From positions 1 to 49,294 of the forward strand of contig NZ_JANINT010000066.1 of assembly GCF_024509035.1 (NCBI RefSeq): a DNA stretch of 49,294 nt, read 5' to 3'. This document shows positions 1 through 8,654 of this stretch, piece after piece. How positions within the stretch are numbered: position 1 is the stretch's first letter; each line of letters starts with the position of its first letter. This stretch comes from Nocardioides sp. Lineage in GTDB: Bacteria; Actinomycetota; Actinomycetes; Propionibacteriales; Nocardioidaceae. The position numbers were made by a program, and so were the translations under genes. Under the pieces are notes generated by a model. That model made no database searches. It was not told where the DNA came from and saw nothing but the letters and a program-made list of their open reading frames with translations.

Positions 1-1
1 G

Positions 2-577
2 CCCGCCCCGGCGGTGGCGGCGAACCTGCATGCTCTCGCGACGTCGCCCCGTCGCCTGCGCCTCTCGCTCGCCGGTGCCGGTCGCGACGTCCTCGGCTAC
101 TGGTGGACCGACGGGCGCGTCGCCGGATCGGTCGTGCGCGACGGCGCCCGGTGCGCGGTGAGCGCCTTCGCGGCACCGATGCTCGGTGGCGAGCTCCTCG
201 AAACCCTGCCCGATCCCGACCGGCCCGACAGCGCCGAGGTCGTGGTGCCGGTCGACGCGTTCCCCGTGCTCGCTGCCCTCGAGGACCTGCCGGCGGGCGC
301 CGCGGACGTCGTCGCCGACGCGACCGGGGTCGCGGAGTCGACGGTGCACGAGGTGGCGCGCTGGAGCGCCGACGTCGAGGCCGTCCTCCTCGTCACCACC
401 GTGCCCCCGGACCCGCGCGCGCCGGCTGGGGCGCTCGTCTGGTTCCTGCACCGCTCCGGCTGGTGGTCGGCGCGTCTCGGTCGCCTCGACGGCCGACGCG
501 TGGCCGTCCTGCGGCCTGCGCGGCGTCGCGACCTCGTGGGCTGGGTGGGCGAGCTGACCGCCGGAGCGTGGCGATGA
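2..577 (+). CDS. Partial CDS (5' end outside window); ESX-associated EspG-like protein, tentative
   Basis: Frame open from the first bases of the window, stop at 575-577 overlapping the next ATG (ATGA). C-terminal pattern (...ALVWFLHRSGWWSARLGRLDGRRVAVLRPA...) is reminiscent of EspG-type proteins; genomic context is ESX-like. Confidence 0.45.
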   Translation, partial: PAPAVAANLHALATSPRRLRLSLAGAGRDVLGYWWTDGRVAGSVVRDGARCAVSAFAAPMLGGELLETLPDPDRPDSAEVVVPVDAFPVLAALEDLPAGAADVVADATGVAESTVHEVARWSADVEAVLLVTTVPPDPRAPAGALVWFLHRSGWWSARLGRLDGRRVAVLRPARRRDLVGWVGELTAGAWR

Positions 578-1950
578 CGGGCGACCGCGGAGTCGGGCCC
601 GACCTGGAGGTGGTCGGCGGAGCGCACGGCGTACGTGCCGACCTGGCCGACATGGACGCGACCGGAGCCCAGCTCGCCTCGCTCGGCCTCGACGTCGGAG
701 AGGTCGCCGCATCGTGCCACCCGGTCCTGGTCGACGGCGACGTCGTCGCGAGCGTCGTGCTCGCTCCGGTCACGTTCGGGCGCTTCGAGGCCGAGCTGCT
801 CGGCGCGCTGGACGGGCCTCGCGGCCTGAGCGCCAACGCGGTCCGGCTGAGCGGCGTGGGTCTCCACATGCGGGCGACCGCCGCCGCCTACCGGGCCGTC
901 GACGACGCGCTGGAGTGGCGCGACCACCTGACCGACCAGCTGCAGGGCTATCTCGCCGGCTGGGCGCTGGTCACGCCGGTCGTGGGCGTCCCGCTCGCAG
1001 GCGCCGTGACCGTCGAGCTGTGGAGCGAGGGCTTCTTCGACGACCCCGAGGCCTGGCTCACCGCCCACCCCGACGACCTCGAGGAGCTGGTGGCCTCGGC
1101 GCCCGGGTTCCTGGACTTCTACCTCCCCGGCGTGGGCTACCCGGCGACCTCCGAGCAGGGTGCCGCGCTGCTCGCGCTGCTCTACGACCAGGAGCTCACC
1201 GACGTCGTGCTCGAGGACACGGCGACCGAGCCGGCGCCGGCCGACCTGAGCGACGCGATGCAGCGTCTCACCGACCTGGCGAGCCGGCCGGACGGGTTCC
1301 AGATCGAGCGCGTGGGGGAGCCGCCGCACGAGGTGTGGAACGTCTACCTCCCCGGCACCAAGGCGTTCGACGGGCCGCTGCCGCACGGAGGCCCGCTGCC
1401 CGACGCCCTGGAGGACAGCGGGCTCGTGCAGAACCTGGGCACCAACTTCGCCCTGGTCGCCGGGCAGGACAACGCCTACGTCGAGGCGGTCGTCCGGGCG
1501 CTGCGCGAGGCGGGCGTGCCCCCGGACGCTCCGATCGCGCTGTACGGCCACAGCCAGGGCGGGATCGTCGCCGCGCGCGTGGCGCAGGCGCTGACCGATC
1601 CCGGCTCGGCGACGCCGTACCACGTCACGAACGTGGTGACCGCCGGGTCACCCGTGGACCACATCGACCTCCCGCCGTCCGTGCAGGTGCTCTCGCTGGT
1701 CAACGAGCACGACATCGTGCCCCGTCTCGACGGAGAGCCCTACGACGACGTGGCCAACCACACGACGATCATCACGAACCACGACACCGGTCAGGTGACC
1801 GGCAACCACTCGATGGACTCGACCTACCTGCCGATGGTCGCCGAGATCGAGGCGTCCGACGACCCGGCGGTCCGCGACGTCCTCGCGCCGTTGCAGTCGT
1901 TCCAGCCCGGAGGGAGCGCCACCACGTGGACGTTCCAGATGCAGCGGTGA
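574..1950 (+). CDS. Alpha/beta-hydrolase (lipase-like) with helical ESX-substrate-like N-terminal region
   Basis: ATG at 574 overlapping the upstream stop. C-terminal half has GHSQG nucleophile elbow, EHDIVPRLD (candidate Asp) and TGNHSMDSTY (candidate His). Confidence 0.75.
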   Translation: MTGDRGVGPDLEVVGGAHGVRADLADMDATGAQLASLGLDVGEVAASCHPVLVDGDVVASVVLAPVTFGRFEAELLGALDGPRGLSANAVRLSGVGLHMRATAAAYRAVDDALEWRDHLTDQLQGYLAGWALVTPVVGVPLAGAVTVELWSEGFFDDPEAWLTAHPDDLEELVASAPGFLDFYLPGVGYPATSEQGAALLALLYDQELTDVVLEDTATEPAPADLSDAMQRLTDLASRPDGFQIERVGEPPHEVWNVYLPGTKAFDGPLPHGGPLPDALEDSGLVQNLGTNFALVAGQDNAYVEAVVRALREAGVPPDAPIALYGHSQGGIVAARVAQALTDPGSATPYHVTNVVTAGSPVDHIDLPPSVQVLSLVNEHDIVPRLDGEPYDDVANHTTIITNHDTGQVTGNHSMDSTYLPMVAEIEASDDPAVRDVLAPLQSFQPGGSATTWTFQMQR

Positions 1951-2375
1951 GCCGAGCCCGGAGGGCGGTCGCCGTTCCGGCCGTCCTCGCTGCCCTCGCC
2001 CTCGCGGGGTGCGGCCCCTCGAGCACACCGGAGCAGCAGTCGCACAACGAGCAGACGGTCGAGGCGATCGCGGACGGTCTGGCCGGCGACCTGCCCGGGG
2101 TCACCGTCGACACCGCGACGTTCCGAGACGACGCGGAGAGCGACGCCAAGGTCTACCTGTTCCTCCGTTGCGACGGCTGTCGCGAGGACCGGGTCGTCGA
2201 TCGCGCCGTGCGCGCGCTGTGGAGGTCCACGGTCACGCCCCTCCACACCTTCAGCGTCCGGGTCGTCGACAGCGACGACCTCGGCGAGGCGCGCCGCGAC
2301 GTCGTGGTGTCCGCAGAGGAGGCGGCGCTGGTCGACGAGCTCGGTGAGCGGCCGGTGCCGAGCTCGACGGGCTGA
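1947..2375 (+). CDS. Small lipoprotein, unknown function
   Basis: GTG at 1947 overlaps stop of the hydrolase (GTGA); N-terminus VSRARRAVAVPAVLAALALAGCG has a lipobox (LALAGC). Confidence 0.75.
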   Translation: MSRARRAVAVPAVLAALALAGCGPSSTPEQQSHNEQTVEAIADGLAGDLPGVTVDTATFRDDAESDAKVYLFLRCDGCREDRVVDRAVRALWRSTVTPLHTFSVRVVDSDDLGEARRDVVVSAEEAALVDELGERPVPSSTG

Positions 2376-2384
2376 GCCGCGGCG

Positions 2385-5300
2385 TCAGCCGACGAGCGGG
2401 ACCTGCACGCCCACCTGGTCGCCGTCGCCGGCGAACAGCACGCCCCGGCCCGGCGTCACCCGCGCGACCAGCGAGGTGCGCGAGACCCGGGACCCGAAGA
2501 CGTCGGCCTGCAGCGACTCCTGGGGCGAGAGCAGCAGGCCCTTGCGCCCCTTGCGGGCCTCGACCACCCAGCCGGAGAAGCCGGCGGAGAGCTCGGTGAC
2601 GCCGCCCGCGACGACCATCGCGAACCCGCGCTCGCGGCCCTGCCGGATCACGGCCGTCAGCACGGGCGCGAGCGGTCCGTCGCGGAGCAGGTCGCCGTCG
2701 TCGACGAGCACCAGTGCGCCGTCCGGCAGGTCGCGCAGCCGCCCGACGACCGCCTCGGGCGAGGCGTCGGTGCCGACGACCGCCGCGTCGCCGACGAGCT
2801 CGCTGAGCGCGTTGGCGACCGGGGTGAAGGCGATCAGCGGGCGGCCGGTGTGCAGGGCATGCGCGGCGAGGAAGCACAGCGTGCTGGTGCGGCCGGTGCG
2901 CGGCTGCCCGACCACGAGTGCCGGCGTCGCCGTGGCCTCGACGGCGAGCAGCTCGAGCCGGTCGCCGCCGACGGCGAGCGGGACCATCGTGGGTGGGTAC
3001 GCCGGGGCGTCGGCGAGCACCTCGGCGGCGGTGATCGTCGCGGGCAGCTGCGCGAGTCCCACCGGCCGCAGATGGGCAGGTGCCGGCGGGAGCCCGTGCT
3101 CGGCGGCGGTGAGCTCGCGCCCGAGCTCGCGGAGCAGCTCGCTCTGAGCCGCGCCGGCGGTGTCCGTGCCGAGCACGGCGACCTGGGCCTCGGTGCCCGA
3201 GTCGGCCCAGAAGCCGCGCCCGTCGGGGATCTCGTCGGGGAGGTCCTTCGGCTTGAGCCCCGCCGTCGCGTAGTCGCCGCGGTCGGGCAGCCGCAGCACC
3301 AGCTTGTGCTCGACGACGGTCGAGATCCGGCCGCTCAGCAGCGAGCGGTCACCGGTGACGACCAGCTGGACGCCCGCGCTCGCGCCCTCGCGCAGCAGCG
3401 TGAGCACCTGGTCGGTGAGCCGGCCGGTGTCGACCTCGCCCAGGTCGGAGAGGAACCCTTCCCAGCGGTCGAGGAGCAGCACGATGTAGGGCAGCCGCTC
3501 CTCGGGGGCGGCGGCGCGGCGCTGCTCGTCGACGTCGGCGTAGCCGGAGCGGCCGAGCACCTCCTGGCGGGCCTTGACCTCCTCGGCCAGCCGATCCAGC
3601 AGCCTGCCGGCGCGCTCGACCTCGGTGCGCTGCACGACGGCTCCGGTGTGCGGGAGCGCCGTGAGGGGCAGGAGGGCGCCGTTGCCGCAGTCGAGGCCGT
3701 AGAGGTGCAGGTCGCGTGAGCTGGTCGCCTGGGCGAGGCCGGCCGCGATCGTGCGCAGTGCCGTCGAGCGGCCCGAGCGCGGCCCGCCGACGACGTACAG
3801 GTGGCCGCTCGTGCCGAGGGTGAACCGTCGGGTCTCCTGGCTCTGGTCCTCGGGGTGGTCCTCGAGCGCCCAGGCCGTCGACCAGCCAGTGACCCGGTCG
3901 GCGAGGTCGTGAAGCCCGTCGCGGCCGTCATGCTCGGCGACGAGGTCGGCGGCCAGCACGGTGCGCGGCAGCTCCGGCAGCCAGGGCGAGTGCTGGCGGG
4001 AGAGGCCGCGCAGGTCGTTGGCGCCGAGGATCGCCTCGACGAGCACGGAGAGGTCGGTGTCGCCCTCGTCGGTCGTGGGGCCGGACTCGCCGGCCCGGGC
4101 CGGTGCCGGGTGGCCGACCTTGGTCCAGGGCACCGTCCAGGCGACCGGGTCGTCGTGCACCACGACCGCCGACTGCTGCTGCGGTCGCGCCCCGCCGACC
4201 CGCCCGGCCTGGAACGGCAGCAGGGAGGAGTGGCCGAGCCGGGCATAGCCGCGTCCGGGCTGGTCAGGTCCGATCGTGGCCGACTCGGGGGCGTCGATGA
4301 CGTCGCGCGACTCGGCCTCGTCGGTGACGCGCAGCGCGATCCGCAGGTTGGTGTTGGCGCGGATGTCGTTGGAGATGACACCGGAAGGGCGCTGCGTCGC
4401 GAGCACGAGGTGGATGCCGAGCGAGCGACCGCGCTGCGCGATGGTGACCAGCCCGGTGACGAAGTCGGGCAGCTCGGCCTTGAGGCTGGCGAACTCGTCG
4501 ATGACGATCACGAGCCGGGGGATGGCCGGGAGGTCCGGGTCGCGCTTGCGCAGCGCCCAGTAGTCCTCGAGGTCCTTGGCGCCGGGCCCGGCGAGCAGGT
4601 GCTCGCGTCGGCGCAGCTCGGCGCCGAGCGAGGTCAGCGCGCGGCCGACGAGGTGGGTGTCGAGGTCGGTGACCATGCCGACGGTGTGCGGCAGTCGCGC
4701 GCAGTCCTTGAACGCGGACCCGCCCTTGTAGTCCACCAGCACGAACGTGAGCTGGTCGGGGCTGTTGGCGATCGCCAGCGAGGCCACCAGGGTCTGCAGG
4801 AGCTCGGACTTGCCGGAGCCGGTGGTGCCCGCGACCAGGGCGTGCGGGCCGTCGCGGCGCAGGTCGAGGCGGAACGGCCCGTCGAACCCGGCACCCATGA
4901 CGACGTCGGTGCGGGCCTCGGGTCCCCAGCGGCGGGCGACCTCCGGGGGCGTGGGGTCCTCGAGGTCGAGGAGGTCGAGCAGCCGGGCGGAGGAGGGCAG
5001 TGCCGAGGAGGTCGCGTCGGGCGTCGTGTCGCGCAGCGGGGCCAGGGCCCGGCCGACGCGCTCGGCCCAGGCCGGCTCGACCAGGTCGGGACGGATGCGG
5101 GCGACCGCGGCGGAGCCGGTGCGGCGCAGCTCGACCCGCCCGCCCGCGGCCTCGAGCACCGCGGCGCACTCCTCGGGCAGCGAGCGCTGGTCCTCGTCGA
5201 GGCACACGACGTACACGCCCGCGGCGGCGCCCTCGCGCAGCAGCGTCACGACGCCGGGCAGCGACCGGAGGCGGCGGGCGCCGTCGAGGACGACGAGGGT

Positions 5301-6968
5301 GTCGGGAGCCGGGGGCAGGCGCGAGCCGCTGACGGCACCGGGAGTGCCGTCGCCACGGCGGGACTCGATGAGGTGCACGAGCTCGGCGAGGCGCCGCCCG
5401 ACGCTGCCCTGGTCGGTGCCGAGGACCGCGGCCACCGGCTCGCCCTCGACCCGGCAGTGCGGGAGCCAACGGGTCCAGCCCCACTGCTCCTCCCGGTCGG
5501 TGCCCGTGAGCACGACGACCCGCAGGTCCTTGGGCGTGTGCAGGACCGCCGACTGGCCCACGAACCACCGGGCGAGCGCGTCGACCTCGACCTCGTCGCC
5601 GCAGACGCCGACGACCGGCACGTCACGCAGCGAGATCGCGACCGGCACGTCGCCGAGGACGTCGGGCTCGCGCGGCTCGTCGGTCTCCTTGCGGGCCCGG
5701 TCGGTGACGCGGACGGTGGAGGGCACGTCGGCGACCCCGACGCGCAGCGTCAACGCGTCGCCGTCGGTACGGCGTCGCATCCACAGCTGCTGTCCCGGGC
5801 CCGCCGCTGCGAGCAGCACCGCGGCCGGATCGGGCCGGTCGCGACGCAGCTCGTCGCGCTCGAGCCGCTCGGCGATCGCGATCCGGCGCAGCACCGAGGC
5901 GAGCTCGGAACGGTAGGAGAGGAGCTGCTCGCGGTAGTCGCGCGCGGAACCGCGTCGCTGGGCGACGAAGTTGAACAGCGCCATCAGCGGGGAGAGCGCC
6001 GCGAACATCAAGAACCGGTAGCTGCCGAAGACGAGCGCCATCGGGCCGGCCATCACCATCGGCGCGAGGACCATCGGCCACGGCAGCGTCACGCGGCGTG
6101 GCGCGCGGGGCTCGCCCGGGATCACGAACGCACCCTCGCGTGCCGGCGGCATCAGCCGCGGTGGGCGGTTGAAGTCGGTGCCGAGCAGGTCCTGGCTGTG
6201 GCTGACGTCCGCGTCGGGCTGCCAGACGGGGTGCCACTGCAGCACGGTGTCACCCAGGCGCAAGTCGGCGCCGGCGGGCCACTGCGGCGGCTCGGGGTCG
6301 GCGGGCGTCGTGGTGGTCGCTCGCCGTGCCGCGTGCTTGGCCCGGCGTCGCTTGCGGCGGCGCTCCTTGCGCGTCAGGGCGGCGTCGGGCAAGGAGTCGA
6401 GCAGCGAGTCGGGGTCGTCGGGGTTGTCGGGGTCGGCCTGCTCGAGGTCCTGCTCGGGGGTCGGCTGGTCGGGGTCGTGGCCGTCGACGCGCACCGCGGC
6501 GCGCAGCTCCGGGGCGATGGAGAGGATCTCGATCTCGGCACGCGGGGTGACACGCAGGCGGGCGGCGTCGGCGGGGAGGAGCACGTCGGGGAGCGACATG
6601 CCGGCCGCCCCGTTGCCGAGCTCGACGTCGCCGATCCCGAGCCGGTGGACACGGCCGGACCCGGGGCCGGAGACCACGCGCAGCTCGACGACGCCGCGCG
6701 GCAGCTCGGGGGAGCGGCCGTCCGGCTCGTGGAGGACCACCACCGAGCCGGGCAGGAGACCGGCGTCGCGCAGGGTGTCGTCGGGGTCGACCCGCCGCCC
6801 GTCGATCCAGACCGCGCTCTGCCGGGCGAAGCTGGGGTGCATGTCGCCGCCGACCGCGCGCAGCAGCGCGGGGAGCAGGTCGGCGACCGCGGCCTCGGGA
6901 CGCGTCTCGACGAGCACGTCGTGCTGCGCCTGCGTCGTCCCGTCCACCACGCTCAGGCTCAGTCTCAA
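2385..6968 (-). CDS. EssC/EccC-like type VII secretion FtsK/SpoIIIE ATPase (FHA-like N-terminus, TM pair, three ATPase domains)
   Basis: Walker A GTTGSGKS with VDYKGGSAFKD and LVIVIDEFA (domain 1), GGPRSGRST (domain 2), GQPRTGRTS (domain 3); hydrophobic pair VTLPWPMVLAPMVMAGPMALVFGSYRFLMFAALSPLMALF. TTG start at 6968 is preceded by GGAGGAGCAGGG (good SD). The listed 2413-aa ORF over-extends through antisense sequence. Confidence 0.85.
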   Translation of the reverse strand: MRLSLSVVDGTTQAQHDVLVETRPEAAVADLLPALLRAVGGDMHPSFARQSAVWIDGRRVDPDDTLRDAGLLPGSVVVLHEPDGRSPELPRGVVELRVVSGPGSGRVHRLGIGDVELGNGAAGMSLPDVLLPADAARLRVTPRAEIEILSIAPELRAAVRVDGHDPDQPTPEQDLEQADPDNPDDPDSLLDSLPDAALTRKERRRKRRRAKHAARRATTTTPADPEPPQWPAGADLRLGDTVLQWHPVWQPDADVSHSQDLLGTDFNRPPRLMPPAREGAFVIPGEPRAPRRVTLPWPMVLAPMVMAGPMALVFGSYRFLMFAALSPLMALFNFVAQRRGSARDYREQLLSYRSELASVLRRIAIAERLERDELRRDRPDPAAVLLAAAGPGQQLWMRRRTDGDALTLRVGVADVPSTVRVTDRARKETDEPREPDVLGDVPVAISLRDVPVVGVCGDEVEVDALARWFVGQSAVLHTPKDLRVVVLTGTDREEQWGWTRWLPHCRVEGEPVAAVLGTDQGSVGRRLAELVHLIESRRGDGTPGAVSGSRLPPAPDTLVVLDGARRLRSLPGVVTLLREGAAAGVYVVCLDEDQRSLPEECAAVLEAAGGRVELRRTGSAAVARIRPDLVEPAWAERVGRALAPLRDTTPDATSSALPSSARLLDLLDLEDPTPPEVARRWGPEARTDVVMGAGFDGPFRLDLRRDGPHALVAGTTGSGKSELLQTLVASLAIANSPDQLTFVLVDYKGGSAFKDCARLPHTVGMVTDLDTHLVGRALTSLGAELRRREHLLAGPGAKDLEDYWALRKRDPDLPAIPRLVIVIDEFASLKAELPDFVTGLVTIAQRGRSLGIHLVLATQRPSGVISNDIRANTNLRIALRVTDEAESRDVIDAPESATIGPDQPGRGYARLGHSSLLPFQAGRVGGARPQQQSAVVVHDDPVAWTVPWTKVGHPAPARAGESGPTTDEGDTDLSVLVEAILGANDLRGLSRQHSPWLPELPRTVLAADLVAEHDGRDGLHDLADRVTGWSTAWALEDHPEDQSQETRRFTLGTSGHLYVVGGPRSGRSTALRTIAAGLAQATSSRDLHLYGLDCGNGALLPLTALPHTGAVVQRTEVERAGRLLDRLAEEVKARQEVLGRSGYADVDEQRRAAAPEERLPYIVLLLDRWEGFLSDLGEVDTGRLTDQVLTLLREGASAGVQLVVTGDRSLLSGRISTVVEHKLVLRLPDRGDYATAGLKPKDLPDEIPDGRGFWADSGTEAQVAVLGTDTAGAAQSELLRELGRELTAAEHGLPPAPAHLRPVGLAQLPATITAAEVLADAPAYPPTMVPLAVGGDRLELLAVEATATPALVVGQPRTGRTSTLCFLAAHALHTGRPLIAFTPVANALSELVGDAAVVGTDASPEAVVGRLRDLPDGALVLVDDGDLLRDGPLAPVLTAVIRQGRERGFAMVVAGGVTELSAGFSGWVVEARKGRKGLLLSPQESLQADVFGSRVSRTSLVARVTPGRGVLFAGDGDQVGVQVPLVG

Positions 6969-7032
6969 CCCTGCTCCTCCATCGATGCTCCAGTGCGGCA
7001 GTGCGGACACATCATGCCCCGCGAGGCAGACG

Positions 7033-7054
7033 GCTAGACCAGTGCTAGACCAGT
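7033..7054. repeat. Perfect tandem 11-bp direct repeat GCTAGACCAGT x2 in the divergent essC-like/tad promoter region
   Basis: Sequence cgGCTAGACCAGTGCTAGACCAGTggcc; 11-bp period equals about one helical turn. Confidence 0.7.
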
Positions 7055-7136
7055 GGCCAGCCGATTCCGACGCGGCACGCGACGAACCCGCGAGATCTCG
7101 GCATGAAATCGCGACAGTGGGGGAAGAACGTCCCTC

Positions 7137-7877
7137 GTGACTGTCGATACCGAGCAGGCCAGCCGCACGCGGGCGCCCTCCTGGCGTCCCTCCGGTGGCG
7201 GCGACCCCGTCCCCTCGTCGCGCCGAGCGAACGTCGATCCGCCGCGCCAGCGCCGGCCGGCGCTGGCCGCCCTGGCCCTGCTGCTGGTCGTCGGCGGCGC
7301 GCTGCTGGCCGGCCTCATGGCGGTGCGGATGGACAGCCGGACGTCGTACCTGGCGGCCTCGCGCGACATCGCGCCGGGGACCGCGATCACCGCCGCCGAC
7401 CTGCGCGAGGTGTCGGTCGCCGCCGACGGGCTCAACCTGATCACCGCCGAGCAGGCCGACCAGATCCTGACCGGCAGCGTCTACGCCCGGGTGCCGATCT
7501 CGGCCGACTCCCTGGTTGACCAGTCCATGCTCACCAACGAGGCGCCTGTGGCTGACGGACGCGCGATCGTGTCCGTGCCCCTCAACCCGGTCCTGACGCC
7601 GGCCTCCTCGCTCGACGGGGGCGACCTCGTCCAGGTCGTCCGGGTCGGCGGCGAGCAGGGCAACGGGCAGGCGAAGGAGCTCACGCAGGCGCTCGTCATC
7701 GACGTGACCCAGGCGAGCACCGGCGACCTGCAGTCGTCGACGACCGGGTCGGTGACCCTCCTGGTCCCCGACTCCGCCGCCGCGGACGTGGTCGACGCCT
7801 CCGGCGCCAACGTCGCGGGCCTGGTGCTCCTCCAGCGCGGTCAGCCGCTCGACGTCGACCTCGAGGTGGGCGAGTGA
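7137..7877 (+). CDS. SAF-domain protein, CpaB/RcpC-like Flp pilus assembly
   Basis: GTG start with upstream gggggaag; single N-terminal TM then SAF pattern (YLAASRDIAPGTAITAADLREVSV); first gene of tad operon. Confidence 0.8.
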   Translation: MTVDTEQASRTRAPSWRPSGGGDPVPSSRRANVDPPRQRRPALAALALLLVVGGALLAGLMAVRMDSRTSYLAASRDIAPGTAITAADLREVSVAADGLNLITAEQADQILTGSVYARVPISADSLVDQSMLTNEAPVADGRAIVSVPLNPVLTPASSLDGGDLVQVVRVGGEQGNGQAKELTQALVIDVTQASTGDLQSSTTGSVTLLVPDSAAADVVDASGANVAGLVLLQRGQPLDVDLEVGE

Positions 7878-8653
7878 GCGTCGTGGCACTGGCCTCGGCC
7901 AAGGGCTCGCCCGGCACCACGATGGCCGCCTTGGCCCTGGGCGCCGCCTGGGACTCGGACGTGGCCGTGGCCGACCTCGACCCGGTCGGTGGCGACATCG
8001 TGTGGCGGACCCGCGACCTCGCGGGCGAGCCGCTCGACCCCGACCACGGGGTGCTGAGCCTCGCGGCCGCTGCCCGTCGCGGCGCCACCGAGACCACCCT
8101 GGGCGACCACCTGCAGGAGTGCTCCCTGGGCTTCCCGGTCCTGGCCGGCGTGCCCTCGCCGGAGCAGCTGGCCGGACTCGGCTCCGCCTGGACGCAGCTG
8201 CCCCAGATCTTCTCGTCGTACGCCGGCGACGTGCTGGTCGACCTCGGGCGCGTGGTGCCGGGCTCGGCGTCGCTCCCGGTGCTCCTCCAGGCGGACGCGG
8301 TCGTCTTCGTGGTGCGACCCGACCTCGAGGGCGTGGCCCAGCTGCGCACGCGTCTTCGCGGGCTCGCGGACGCCCTCGGGCTCGACCACCCGCGCACCAG
8401 CCGGGTCGGTGTGGCGGTGACGACGTCCTACCGCGACACCGGTGTCGTCTCCGACCTGCAGCGACTGCTCGACGCCGAGGGGCTGCGGGCCCGGGTGCTC
8501 GGCATCGTCGCTGACGACGACAAGGGCGCACGGATCCTCTGCTCGACCCGGGTCGGCGACCCGCGCAAGACCCTGCTGGTGCGCTCCGCACGCAGCCTCG
8601 CCGACCAGGTGCGCACCCTGATCGGTGACGCGGCCCGTCTGGGGGTGATGTGA
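7874..8653 (+). CDS. TadZ/CpaE-like MinD/ParA-family protein with degenerate P-loop
   Basis: SVVALASAKGSPGTTMAALALG ... VAVADLDPVGGD; located directly before tadA/cpaF; overlapping start (GTGA). Confidence 0.75.
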   Translation: MSVVALASAKGSPGTTMAALALGAAWDSDVAVADLDPVGGDIVWRTRDLAGEPLDPDHGVLSLAAAARRGATETTLGDHLQECSLGFPVLAGVPSPEQLAGLGSAWTQLPQIFSSYAGDVLVDLGRVVPGSASLPVLLQADAVVFVVRPDLEGVAQLRTRLRGLADALGLDHPRTSRVGVAVTTSYRDTGVVSDLQRLLDAEGLRARVLGIVADDDKGARILCSTRVGDPRKTLLVRSARSLADQVRTLIGDAARLGVM

Positions 8654-8654
8654 G

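Noticed and set aside
97-1623. 508-aa minus-strand ORF opposite the hydrolase
   Set aside because: Antisense to a gene with a clear catalytic motif set and overlapping operon structure.
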